From Phaeotremella fagi (lineage: Eukaryota; Basidiomycota; Tremellomycetes; Tremellales; Phaeotremellaceae), in NCBI GenBank assembly GCA_001599715.1, contig BCHU01000003.1:496001-560000 (forward strand): a stretch of 64,000 nt of DNA. Reading direction: 5' to 3'. Both the position numbers and the translations under genes were made by a program. The notes beneath the pieces are model-generated. The model was not told the DNA's origin. It saw nothing but the letters and a program-made list of their open reading frames with translations, and searched no databases. Below are positions 1 to 10,781 of the stretch, piece after piece; position 1 is the first letter of the stretch, and each line of letters begins with the position of its first letter.

Positions 1-138
1 AAAGTGTTCAAAAGCTCAGTCTTACAGTATCTTCGTCTTCTCTTCTACTCTCACAGTATTGTTTTCAGTATCACTTCAGACTGAACTTACACTTTTCAGT
101 GACTTATAGCATAAATAAACACATTTGGTTTGATCAAC

Positions 139-1882
139 ATGTCAGAATCAAGAGAAGACAAGGTTTCAAGATTATTCGATCATTGGTTGTCCATGCATGA
201 TTGGAACCGACAGACTAGACGTAAGTCCCTTTTAGGGTCCTATATCGCCCTATCCAAAAAGATTATATTCGCTGACGACTGAAAACAAAAAACAAAATCA
301 TAGCACGACTCGATAAAAGTAAAAAAATGATCACTGAACTGATCACCCAAGCCTCACAATCCGGTATCGAGCAAGAAAAAACATTTGTTCTACTCTGTCG
401 AGGTCTGAATTGGAACTCTAGCAGATTCAATAATCTATCTGCAACCACTGAAAGAAGGCTCGATGGAAAAGAAAGAATCGAAGAACCTGGGAAGACGAAT
501 TTCCTTAAAGATGTTGATTTCGTTAAACTTCAGACGTTGATGAAGGAGGATATCAGAAGTAGTGAACGCTCCTTTAATACTCGAGATGCTTTTGGGAGTG
601 TTGATAATCCTGTGGTTATCTCTGATGATGAGGATGAAATGAAGGTTGAATCCGATGATGATAATGATAATATCACACAGAATATTCCCGCCCAAACCAC
701 TTCCTTCCAAGGTGAAGTCATAAACCTCATTACCGATTCCGAAACCGAAGCTCGACCCACTACAACCATTGATAAAGGGAAAGGTCAAGCTGTCGAACAG
801 GTAGATACAGCGATGGATTCAGATTCTTCAGAGTCATTGTTTGTTAGAGCCGACGAACCATCACCGACAATCGACAAGGGTAAAGGTAAAGCTGTTCAAC
901 AATCTCATCCATCCGTGGGGGATATCATTCCGTATGAAGACATAGATACAAACACATTCAACATGTCCGACGAAGAGGATCTACCGGTTACTTCAGCTCA
1001 GAAGAACAAAGGAAAAGGCCGTTTATACCTGGAAGATATGTCGATGGGTACGGACGATAGATCAATTACATATGAAAGATGGAAAGCGAGTTTTCGTCGT
1101 GAAAGTCGTCGTGATAAATACACCCAAAAATACATAAGTTGGTTCGAGACATATGGATGGAAGAATACACGTGGATATCGTAAGTACATTCTACCAACTC
1201 ATGCTGTACCAAAAAACCGTTTTTGTTTTTCTAACGACCGAATAAAAACCACATTTCAAATCGATAAACAGCTCGTGTTGGTAGGGCAATCAGACCTAAA
1301 CTAGAAACATGGCTCTCAACTCTATCTGACGAGGATGCATTCTTCGAAGCTTTCAAAGATCGTGGATGGAGCCAAGATGATTTCTCCAATCTTCCTCCAA
1401 GTATTTTGTCAAAAATATCAGGGTCGACTCAAGAGGCTCCAGTGGAGGTAGACGACGTGGGTTTCCCCGATAATGTCTGCGAAGAAATCGTCGTCAAGGG
1501 AGGTGAATTAGCTAAACCAGAAAAGAATCGACAGGTTTGGATGAAAGACTCGCCGGAGGATCTCTATCATGGTCTCAGTGAGAAATATGATCATTCTTCA
1601 GATACCGATTATCATCCAGGGGATAGTGATCGGGCAAGACGACAAGCTCAACTTCGACCTCAACAAGAACCCAAAGTGTTCACCAAGGATAGGAGAGTCA
1701 GTTCATTCGATTCAGACTATGGTCACCGAGAGGAAGGTGAAGAAATTTCTAAAACCCGTAGAAAGACAAAGAAGAAGAAAGAGGTTTATAGACCAAGTAA
1801 AGTCTTCGGTGGTGATTTTGAGAGTATGACTGAGGTTGATGCTACTGATGATAGTAGTGATGAGGATATGGAGTTGATATAA
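139..1882 (+). CDS. Unrecognised protein with two copies of a W-rich module
   Basis: I do not recognise this protein by family. Exons 139-220, 304-1179 and 1272-1882 join in frame to 522 aa, with GTAAGT donors and TAG/CAG acceptors. The start is the first ATG, in frame with the long second exon. A ~60-residue module occurs near the N-terminus (about residues 10-75) and again at about 300-370. Both copies read W..(D/G)W, then an R-rich stretch with RPR, then a leucine-rich segment ending in (R)G..W....F.NL. Both introns interrupt the module at the same R/P junction in phase 1. Between the copies is an acidic, Ser-rich linker with two SUMO-interacting-like motifs (PVVISDDED and VINLITDSE) and three KGKG-type basic repeats. 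The C-terminal tail is charged and has a KKKK-type nuclear-localisation-like cluster. A nuclear role is inference. Confidence 0.7.
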
Positions 1883-2193
1883 GTTGTATATTTCAATACG
1901 TTGATCCTGAGGTGTATTGTGAAGGTTTATGTTGGAAGTGGATTTGTAAGAAGAGGTTGTTTGTTGTCTGCTAAGCTTGGTGCATGGTGCAAAGTAGATG
2001 AGGGGAGAGGTACAAGTACTTGTAGATATTTGTAATGAAATGTTGCGAAATGGTTTTGCCACTTTTCAAGCTGCCACATAATCGTCTTTCAGGGATAATC
2101 CTATCGGGCATCCCGTCCGGATTGAGTAGAGAGATGAGGGGGAGGTGTTATTCGTTAAGATTCCATTGAACAACCACCAACTACCAGCCAACA

Positions 2194-3548
2194 ATGTCAG
2201 TCCTCTTACAAGCATTGAACGCTATAACACCACCACCAGCTTCACCAGCACCAAGAGAATATTCTGGTTACGAGTTAAGATGGAAAGCTTTCACTTTCAG
2301 ACCTGCCTATTTTAAATTCGAAGGTATAGCTCTAGGTATCTTTGGTTTATATCTTTTATTGTTTTATATCGGCAAATCAGTTAATCAAGGTAGAGCCAAG
2401 AAAGTGTAAGTGGAGTCAATCTCTCATCCCACCAACTACTAATCCAATGACCTCCAGGGCATCATCACTAACTCCCTACCTAAACACCCAATTCACTCAA
2501 ACCCGACCACTCCTCTCATCCTCCTCAGCCCTCCATCTAATCTTCTCAACAGGTCGTCGGAACCTCCTAGCTTTACACACTACAATCAACCTAGTCCCAT
2601 TACACGATATTGCAGGTTTAATCATCAGATTCGGTAAATCAATCATCGAACCTACATTCGATGCTTCCGAGGGTATCGTTTTTCAATTCACCCTTGGACG
2701 TGGATCTGAAGGTTTACAAGGGGAAGGTGTTGGAGTTTGGGCTGTAGTTGATAAAAGTGCTTTGAGAGAGACTAAGAGTAAACGATGGGATTTGGTTAGT
2801 TTTTCTGAATTCCTCAACACAGTCAACTGATTCAACCATATTTGCTACCCAGACTTTCCCCCGTTTATCCGAAAACGTAGCTCTCCCAATTACCCACGTC
2901 TTGTTCACCGAACATTCAGATTCAACTGATGTCCTCCTCAAAACTCCAAATGTCGGCTTGACTGATTTAATCCAAGATCCAACTTCTATCGGTGTCTTGA
3001 AGTCATTCTTGGTAAGTGTCAACCCCCACCACTTTGAACGCTAATGTCAATACTAATCCAACCTATCATAGATCACCGACGTCTCTGCACGTAGACCAAT
3101 CAAAGGTCCACTCCCAGCTAAATCCAAATCCCGTGAAATCGTGATTTCAGTCTACAAACCCAAGAACGCGGCTCAAGAAGCCGCCGTCAAAGCATGGTTA
3201 CAAGTCGCTCTCAACGTCGCTGATCTACTTTCAAAACCCAACGCCATTAAATCAGAGGTATGTCGTCATAAGCAAACTCATGAAGAAGAATCCGATGCTA
3301 ACATCTTAGAACAGGTCACTCGTAAACTCGTGAAAACACGTGCAGAAGTTGATAAAGATCTTGGAAGTTCTTATAAAAAAGTTTTGGCTGAGGACGCTCC
3401 ACCTGAAGAGACCGCTGAAGAGAAGAGGGCGGCTAAGAAGAGAGCTGAGAGATCTGCTATGAGTGAGAAGGAGTTGAAGAGGGTTGAGGAGTTGGAGAAG
3501 AAGCGTGAGATGAGAAAGATGCAGAAGAGACAGGTTAAGGGTAATTAA
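2194..3548 (+). CDS. CCDC47-like (DUF1682) ER membrane protein
   Basis: Five exons (2194-2405, 2458-2794, 2823-3011, 3072-3257, 3315-3548) give 385 aa. The order fits the CCDC47/calumin family: a short Pro-rich N-terminus, one transmembrane helix (about residues 45-62, GIFGLYLLLFYIG), a folded domain with an LHDIAGLIIRFGK-like segment, and a long Lys/Glu-rich basic C-terminal coiled coil rich in KKR and EK. CCDC47 is a subunit of the ER PAT complex that chaperones multipass membrane protein insertion at the ribosome-translocon. The family link rests on the layout and the basic tail. The last intron (3258-3314) is 57 nt and stop-free, so retention would keep frame, but its GTATGT donor and CTAAC branch support splicing. 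Converges on ATP7. Confidence 0.75.
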
Positions 3549-3816
3549 AAGGGTAGAGGGGCAGGGGGATGGATGGTGGAAATACAATAAAAGTGGATGG
3601 TCGGTTTGATGAAGTTAATTTCTTAGTTCTTAGTTTCTTAATAGTCTCTTAACTAATAGTCTCAATATAACCCATATGAAAGCATTGTCGGAATACACCA
3701 GACGTACAGAGCACGTATTAATTGATGTTAGCACCAATGAATCGATTTTGATTGTAATGCATTTTTTCTCATTTCCAAATCCAAGTCTAGACGATATCCA
3801 GAGATATTCATGATAT

Positions 3817-4842
3817 CTACAAGAGAGAGAATTCTCCGAATTTCTCCTGAAAACGCAAGAGTGGTCAGTTTGATATCCCAACATCCAAAAAATCGCAGAA
3901 AACTCACTCTGTAACCTGGTACGGACCATTTACCTTTCTTGATCATAGTCTCAACGGCTTTTCTGATTTCAGGTCTGGCAGCTGATACTTCGTCGACCTA
4001 GTATTTAAATATATTTGTCAGTTGAAATTCTGTGGACAACAGTGAAGGAGGACGACGACTCACGGTGAGATCCTCGAATGGACGGGCTTCTTGGATGTTG
4101 GAAAGTGTTTCTTTGAGTGAGGACTCTTCTGCGGTGATTTTTGAAAGTGTTTCTTTGGCGGCGGCGACCTGTTGAGTGGATCAGTAAGTTATTCTTGAGT
4201 GTGTGAATGAAGGGTGATGGAAAGGTTTGGGGTTTTCGCGATGAGATGAGATCAAAGAAGAAGAACAAAGTCATAACCCCGTCCATCAATCTTTCTCCAT
4301 TCCCAAATATTCTGTCACCCATCCCGTGATTATATATTTGCTCATAACTCCAATCAAACAACCCAACCTGGCCAAAACCAAAAAACCAGAGTGTACTCAC
4401 AGCTTTACCCTCGAAAGCCTCAACGACACCGTTCCATTTACTAACATCATAATCGACAGGTTTGAAATCCTTCAAAACTTTCTCAGCGTTAGAAACAGCC
4501 GATTGATCTTTCAAAATTGATTTGTAATGTTCGATATCGATTTTAGGGGTTGAAGCTTTAAGTGCTGCTTGACGATTTTGAGCGGCTGAATGACGAGCTC
4601 TGAAAGCTTGGATTTCGGTAATGGTTTCTGTAAGGTGGGGTGTTAGATTTTAGTTTTCTCTTTCTTTTCTTTTGCTGTTTTTCTGTAATCCTATGGAGAG
4701 ACTTATTCACCTTTGTTAAGACCTAGACCAGTGTAGATCTTTGTCCAATCCTATTTTCCATCGTTAGTTTCTTGTGTTTTTGTGGAGATAGTTCTCTTTT
4801 TGAGGGACATACGACATGAGCAGCTGCACTTCTAGAAGCCAT
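3817..4842 (-). CDS. ATP7: F1Fo ATP synthase subunit d, mitochondrial
   Basis: Six exons on the minus strand (4813-4842, 4711-4750, 4401-4627, 4064-4168, 3908-3997, 3817-3846) give 173 aa, the usual length for the family. The N-terminus MASRSAAAHVDWTKIYTGL and the C-terminal EKFGEFSLL are typical of fungal subunit d. Subunit d belongs to the peripheral stalk that holds the F1 head against Fo in the inner membrane. The last exon encodes only the last nine residues and the stop, and is preceded by a GTGAGT...CAG intron. The start ATG is in an exon of ten codons. Its mRNA converges with the CCDC47-like gene, leaving about 270 bp for both 3' ends. Confidence 0.93.
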
Positions 4843-5488
4843 TTTGGGATACTATGGAGTTGGTTAGTCGTTAGGATGAGTTGTTGACTGTTGATTGATG
4901 AGATTATACTAACGGATTGAGTTGTGATTAAGAGATTTAAACGATATAGCACTCGTAGATACCTATGTTAGAGAGAGAGGACAGCGGAGTCGGGAGCTTG
5001 AGGGGCGGTGTTAATCGGTGAATTCAGCGTGGCACTTGGCTTTGGCTCTTCGATTCCAGTTAGCTCAGTCCTTGGATTCTTGGTTAGTTTATCGCTATAC
5101 GATACATAGATCACTTTAAAGATTCTAATACTGAAAGCTACATACACTTGTTGTAGGATATATCGCACTTACACCACCAGAACATGGAATACAATCGAGG
5201 TTAGTTCAAGAGAATAGAGCTTCGTGAAGCTTGCTCACTACATCAAGTTCACTGAGTTGGCATATCTATACGTTAGTCCTTGCTTATTTCAATGAGGACG
5301 ATCAATGTCTAATTCACTTCAAGTCTTCTTCAAGAACCAGATGCAATTCATCTTATGATATATGACAAAGAAAGGTTACGATTAACGAAGAGTCACGAAG
5401 AAGAATCAGTCTGAAATAAAGAGCAGACTGCAGTGCACACGTTCCGCTACTCATTCCAACGAACTCCATACGCCATCCCCAATCTCAA
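4843..5488. promoter_or_regulatory. Divergent promoter region of ATP7 and the esterase
   Basis: About 650 bp with no supportable gene. It holds a GTGGCAC element at 5029 and the start region of ATP7; short ORFs here have no coding character. A 5' UTR intron for ATP7 is possible but not shown. Confidence 0.5.
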
Positions 5489-6451
5489 ATGTCAATAACA
5501 ACGATACTCCCAAGAATACTCCTCTGGATCCAAATAATACTCCTCAGATGGATATCCCAAAGAACCTCCAAACAAGATCGTAACACCTCGACCCCCATCC
5601 CCACCAAGTTCGATTCAAAAGCTACCATCCCGCCAACCGCAACCCGATCAAAAAGTCTCAAACTCCTCTTCTACCATCCAAAAGCATACACCCCCAACAA
5701 ACTCTATCCCACAGTGATAAATTTTCATGGTGGTGGACATACGTTAGGTAGTGCTGAGGATGACGTTCGATTTGCTAGATTTTTAACGGACCAGGGAATC
5801 ATGGTTATCAGTGTTGAATACAGATTGGCGCCTTATTATCGATATCCTGTTGCTGTTGATGACTCTGTCGAATCGATCTTGTATTTACAAGACCATTCGG
5901 AGAGTTTCGGTTTGGACAGAGATAATTTCGTTCTCAGCGGTTGGAGTGCTGGTGCCGGATTATGTTATTCAAGTATCTACAAGATAAATCAATTATTCCA
6001 ATCAGGTGAAATTGGTTATCTACCAATGTTGAAAGGTATCATATCCTTCTACCCAGGTTTAGATTATTCCATCGAGAACCAAATCCAAAAATCAAAAAAC
6101 CCACTAATAAACGGCTTCACGAAATACATTGACAACCTCTTCCTAAAATCCTATCTCCCTTCTAACATCGATAGAAACAATCCATTGATTTCACCCTCAC
6201 TAGCAAACGGGGAATTACTTGATACACTCCCCAAAAGGATTTATTTACATACGTGTGAACAGGATTTGGTTTATGATGAAGGGGAAAGGTTTAGACGGAG
6301 ATTGGTGGGCAGGGGGGTAAGCGTTAGTGGGGGCAGTGTTGAGAGGGAACATGGTTGGGATAAGTTGCCGACTTATCTTATGGGAAGTGTTTTGCGGGAT
6401 AGGATTTATGGAGAGGCTGTCGAGGAGGTTTTGACGATGATTGGGGAGTAG
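5489..6451 (+). CDS. HSL-family alpha/beta hydrolase (esterase/lipase)
   Basis: A single-exon 320-aa protein. The N-terminus has a hydrophobic, possibly membrane-anchoring segment (about 5-22). The hormone-sensitive-lipase signature is complete: oxyanion-hole HGGG at residues 80-83, nucleophile elbow GWSAG with Ser153 (the usual GDSAG has Asp in place of Trp), acidic residue Asp259 in EQDLVYDEG, and catalytic His288 in REHGW. The YRLAP segment after the first strand is also typical. It probably hydrolyses short-chain carboxylic esters at a membrane surface; the substrate cannot be told. Codon bias changes near 6280-6440, where G-rich codons become frequent. The start is the first ATG of the open frame. 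Confidence 0.88.
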   Translation: MSITTILPRILLWIQIILLRWISQRTSKQDRNTSTPIPTKFDSKATIPPTATRSKSLKLLFYHPKAYTPNKLYPTVINFHGGGHTLGSAEDDVRFARFLTDQGIMVISVEYRLAPYYRYPVAVDDSVESILYLQDHSESFGLDRDNFVLSGWSAGAGLCYSSIYKINQLFQSGEIGYLPMLKGIISFYPGLDYSIENQIQKSKNPLINGFTKYIDNLFLKSYLPSNIDRNNPLISPSLANGELLDTLPKRIYLHTCEQDLVYDEGERFRRRLVGRGVSVSGGSVEREHGWDKLPTYLMGSVLRDRIYGEAVEEVLTMIGE

Positions 6452-6719
6452 GTGATGATGGTGTTCTGATTTTGCAATACATGTATACGTTTTGCTTAAA
6501 ATCTTTGTAGTGCTATTGGACACGCACCTGCTTAGCCTCTCTACTTCACTTCCACTTGACTTGTCTCATGCATCTTCCAATGATACCAACACCCAATAAC
6601 CACCACCAACACGCCTAACACCGCTGAAACTCCGAAAGTGGCACATGAACCATCTTGATTTGTTTTCAAGTTGAAACTCACTCTCACTCTGAACACCACC
6701 TCCAACACCACCACCAAAC

Positions 6720-7536
6720 ATGGCAGATCAAAGAGAATCATCACCAAGGATAAACGATGAAGACGTCAACGTAGATGAGGTAAATACACAATCCTATATC
6801 TTCCGTGTATTTGCACTGATCCATACCACCAAATAGGAACTGCAACTCATGCAAGCTAGATTAGCAGAGATGGAAGCTGAGAAGAATATCGTATGTCAAG
6901 GTCATGTCAACCCTAATCCTATATTGAATAAAGAAAAAATAGATCGCAGGGGAATCGACACCACCCACGAATCCTGATGAAGACGAAGATGCACCAGCAG
7001 CAGTTGACGCCAGGAGTGTTTACATCGGTAACGTAAGTTGAACCAATCCACCACTTTGTCAACACCTCAGTTATCCTTGTTCTGTTTCTGAAACCCAAAA
7101 ACAGGTCGATTACGGAGCTACACCCGAAGAGATTCAATCCCATTTCCAAGCTTGCGGAACGATAAATCGAGTAACGATCCTCTGTGATAAATTCACTGGT
7201 CATCCCAAGGGGTAAGCCCGTTCTCTAATCACTACCCCATATCACAGGATTGAATGTGATTTAGATACGCATACGTCGAATTCGCCGAACCAAATATAGT
7301 TTCCAACGCGCTAGTCTTAAACGAATCAATGTTCAGAGGTAGATTAATAACGGTATGTCCTAGTCGTTCTTCCCACGAAATTTGCCTAACACACCCAAAA
7401 CCAGGTCCAACAGAAGAGGACTAATGTCCCAGGAATGAATTTCACTCGAGGAAGAGGACGTGGGAGAGGTGGATTTAGGGGAGGTGGTTATCGACCTTAT
7501 AGAGCTAGGGGTAGAGGGAGAGGCAGGGGTTATTAG
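6720..7536 (+). CDS. PAB2: Nuclear poly(A)-binding protein, PABPN1/Pab2 family
   Basis: Six exons (6720-6779, 6837-6890, 6943-7032, 7105-7211, 7265-7352, 7405-7536) give 176 aa. The order matches PABPN1/Pab2: a short acidic N-terminus, a coiled coil ([16 protein letters not shown]), one RRM with RNP2 VYIGNV and RNP1 KGYAYVEF, and a C-terminal Arg-Gly-rich tail ([13 protein letters not shown] and more). The segment [16 protein letters not shown] is nearly identical to the animal protein. It binds nascent poly(A) tails in the nucleus and controls tail length and RNA decay. The RGG tail is a probable arginine-methylation region. A GTGGCAC element lies about 80 bp upstream. Confidence 0.95.
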
Positions 7537-7739
7537 TGAGATCTCGGTAGTTGGTCTTGGTCTCCCAAGACTGAAATTTATTTCAATAATGTATAAATAA
7601 AAAAGAATCAACGATTAAACAATTTCGTTGATCTTCGTTCGATATTTAGGTTGATATCCAAACATCATCATATATGCATCAATTCAACCTGTAATTCATT
7701 TTCGCTTTTCCATACTTCCAATCTCCCCTCCAATGGCCA

Positions 7740-9324
7740 CTAAGCCAAAACACTAGCTTTAGCTTCAACATGTAAACTCTCAACCCCTTCACCAGTTTGT
7801 TTAACAGTTTCGACCCATTGATCAACCTGTTGAGCAAGAGTCTCTAATTGTTTACCTTCAAGAACACGAGGTTGGACCCAAGTGATATCGACCGTTGAAT
7901 CTACTTGATCTAATGAACCGCGTATAAGACCGAGACTAGATGGCTGTCAGTTGTCGTACAGACAATCGAACCAGAAACGATGACCCACGATAAAGCTTTC
8001 ATGATCAAATGTTCTACTTCGTATACAGGCAATTTTGTCGATTCAGCGATAGATTGGAAACTCATAAGTCTAGAAGATCCATCCCTAGGTCTTGAAAATG
8101 CAGTTTGTATCAAAGCCATCAAACAGATTTTTTGTCGTAAGAACGATAACGATGATTCAAGGATAGGCTGGGAGAGGTGTGTCTGTCAGTCAAGAAGAAA
8201 CATTAAATCGATGTCTGACTCACCTCGGAAGAAAAGTGATTGGCTAACGATTCGAATTTACCGATTTCACCACCGTTGAATGAGGATATCAGGGTTTTGA
8301 TCCATTCTTGATCGGTTCCAACCAAAGTTTGTAGGATTGGATGTTGGAGCTAATCAATAGGGTCAGTACAGTCACAAGATGAGAACAATCCAAATACAGC
8401 GAAGAAACCCAAGACACATACCAATTCACCGAAATTGTAAATATTCTCACCGAGCAAAGCAGCGATACATAAATCATGAGCTCTACTCTTCCTATCCTCC
8501 AAACTCAATTCGTTCTCTACATCAACACAAGCCAAATAAAGTAAAGCGTTTTTATAATAAGGACCATAATCCGCTTTAACTTTGAAATAATCTCCTGCGA
8601 CACCGTAAAAGCCTGAGTTGACTATAGGTTCAAGGTTGTCTTGAGAGTTTAACAGGGTTTCACATTCGTCTAAAGTTTTTTTACAGGATGGGAGATCACC
8701 TAGGAGGAGTTGGGCGTAGGCTATGGAGGAGAGGGAGAGGGCTACTGCTTCTGGGATGGGGCGGGAGGGGGCTGGGGTACCGGGGTTATCTTCTGTTGGT
8801 TCAATGGCGTAGGGTGTTGGAAGACGTGAATGGAGTGATTGGAGGAATTTAAGGGTGAGGTCGGGTTCTGGTTGGGTGTTAGTATGGTTGGTATGAGAGG
8901 GATTGATGGATATGAACGTACCAGTGTATTCTCTTCCGATTCTACGTGCAATCTCGACTAATTTCAGAGCGTTGATCTTTGATTCAACGGTGATAATGAA
9001 TCTAAGTTGATCAATGAGCTAACGTTTCGAAGGAAAATTGGGAAATTCTAGCTCACTTTTCGAATAATTCAATTTGATAAGGTCCAGTTCCAGGTAAGAA
9101 GACGAATTCTGACAAAGTAACAGTGAGATTATGCCATAGTCTTAAGTGTATAAGTTTTCGTCTTTGTATATGAAACCACCGACAACTTACTTCTTCTCAT
9201 AAGCAGTTCTAATCTTCGTCCACCATGGTTTCAATTCAGTTGGAGCTGAAACTTCTTGATTCTCCAGAAATGAAAGTGGTGAGGTAGAAGAGGAAGCTGA
9301 AGCTGTTGGTCTATCTATATCCAT
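7740..9324 (-). CDS. RPN9: 26S proteasome regulatory subunit Rpn9 (PSMD13)
   Basis: Multi-exon minus-strand gene. Exon 1 (9191-9324) starts MDIDRPTASASSS and runs into LKPWWTKIRTAYEKK; the next begins at 9140 (LWHNLTVTLSEFV). The body is helical repeats. The C-terminal PCI part includes LPVYEVEHLIMKALSLGLI and then the family hallmark ITWVQPRVL, followed by a final helix. Rpn9 is a PCI scaffold subunit of the proteasome lid. The join AAAGCTTTATC to CTCGGTC (intron ending at a CTAG acceptor near 7932) restores KALSLGLIRGS. It shares a divergent promoter with the uL10m gene. Confidence 0.93.
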
Positions 9325-9690
9325 TTTGCTGTATCTGTTACCTGTTTTTAAATGTATTGTTAATCTATGTCAGAATTCAACTTCAACATAGAGCAACACG
9401 TAACCGTAGATCACCAACATTGTGAGCCTAACACAAACTATATTTTCCCCAGAGTGTACCTGACATTCTCATTTTCTTCGAAAAGTAGATTTCAAAAAAC
9501 TCGAGCATGTCCATAATTTCTCCATAAATCAACTTATTTTCGACATCTACGCAATCCAGCTCAAAGAGCTTCAGAAGTGGTATACAACCAATCGGTCCAT
9601 CCCCATCCCCATAAACGGTTCATCTGTAACGAACGCCATTAAACCACTCTAAACTATCAGTGTCGATCAAACGAAACCGCCAAAATCAAA
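9325..9690. promoter_or_regulatory. Divergent promoter, RPN9 and uL10m
   Basis: A 366-bp gap between two divergent starts with no ORF of interest. I see no clear GGTGGCAAA proteasome-type element. Confidence 0.4.
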
Positions 9691-10410
9691 ATGTCACGCC
9701 CGGTCATCAGATCACTTAAACCCATATCCTTATCCTCCAGATATGCAAGCACCAGTACCCTTCCCACCCCAACCCCAACTCCAAGGATATACACCGAAAG
9801 AAAAACATTCTTATACAATTACTACAACCATCTCTTAACCACATCAAACCTAATCCTAATCTTCAATCATTCGAATCTCTCAACCAAAGATACTTTAAAC
9901 ATTCGAACTAAAATCTCTAAAATCAAACCGCCCACCACTGAAACCGAAACTGAAAAAGCGTTATTAACGATAACAAGAACTGGTATCCTAACAGCTCTTC
10001 CTGGTACCACCAACCTCAACCTCAAACTCAAAGGTTCAACCGCCCTAATAACCTATCAAAACCTATCCCCAACCTACCTAAAAAAAATACTCAAAGAACT
10101 TACCAAAACACTTAAAAGTCTACAGAAAGAGGAAACTAAGGTCACCGCTGGTGGTGCTTCGAATTCAGTTAAACAACCAAAATTAGATTTGATAGGTGGG
10201 ATCATAGGGGAGGAGTATTTTAGTGTGGAGGGTTTGGAGAGGATTAGTGAGTTACCGGAATTGGAGGTTTTGAGGAGCCAGGTCGTTGGGTTGTTGGAGA
10301 GTCATTCTAGAGGTTTGATTGGGGTTTTGGGGGGTAGTGGAGGTGGGTTGGTTAGGACTTTACAAGGGTTGGAGGCTGGTTTGAAGGAGAGTAGTACGGA
10401 GGGGAATTGA
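9691..10410 (+). CDS. Mitochondrial large-subunit ribosomal protein uL10m
   Basis: A single-exon 239-aa protein. The first ~25 residues are basic and Ser-rich without acidic residues, as in a mitochondrial targeting peptide. The core ERKTFLYNYYNHLLTTSNLI, an NLSTKDTLNIRTKI segment and a LLGVLGG..LVRTLQGLEAGL-like C-terminus match bacterial/mitochondrial L10. The protein would sit at the base of the L7/L12 stalk. The N-terminal half is strikingly Thr/Asn/Leu-rich. A TGTACATA octamer lies 21 nt after the stop (see findings). Confidence 0.8.
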   Translation: MSRPVIRSLKPISLSSRYASTSTLPTPTPTPRIYTERKTFLYNYYNHLLTTSNLILIFNHSNLSTKDTLNIRTKISKIKPPTTETETEKALLTITRTGILTALPGTTNLNLKLKGSTALITYQNLSPTYLKKILKELTKTLKSLQKEETKVTAGGASNSVKQPKLDLIGGIIGEEYFSVEGLERISELPELEVLRSQVVGLLESHSRGLIGVLGGSGGGLVRTLQGLEAGLKESSTEGN

Positions 10411-10430
10411 GATGGTCGTTAGAACGGGGA

Positions 10431-10438
10431 TGTACATA
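10431..10438 (+). promoter_or_regulatory. PUF-type 3' UTR site downstream of uL10m
   Basis: TGTACATA, a perfect UGUAHAUA, lies 21 nt after the uL10m stop codon. In ascomycetes Puf3 binds this element in mRNAs for mitochondrial ribosomal proteins. That it works the same way here is inference. Confidence 0.45.
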
Positions 10439-10781
10439 TTTTAGATGAACGAGAATGAATGTTCACTGTTACTTTGCAATTACTGTTTGAAGCAATCGAA
10501 GAATTATTAAGACTAGGATTCATTGGTGTTTCGTAACTATCAAAAAAAGGAAGGAAAAGTAAGAGAAGAAATAAAAATAGTTATTTTTAAGATGAGAAAG
10601 AAGATGACCTTGTTGTTCCTAACACCCGTTCACAAAGAATAAAACACGACTAAGCAAAATGGGTGATGAAGAGAGAAGAAAATGAAACAATTGCAGTAAG
10701 AAAGATGAATAAAAGATTTCAATCTGAATAAAGAAAGTCGAAAAGTAAAGTGAAGAACGAACCCATACTCCAAGATTATTT

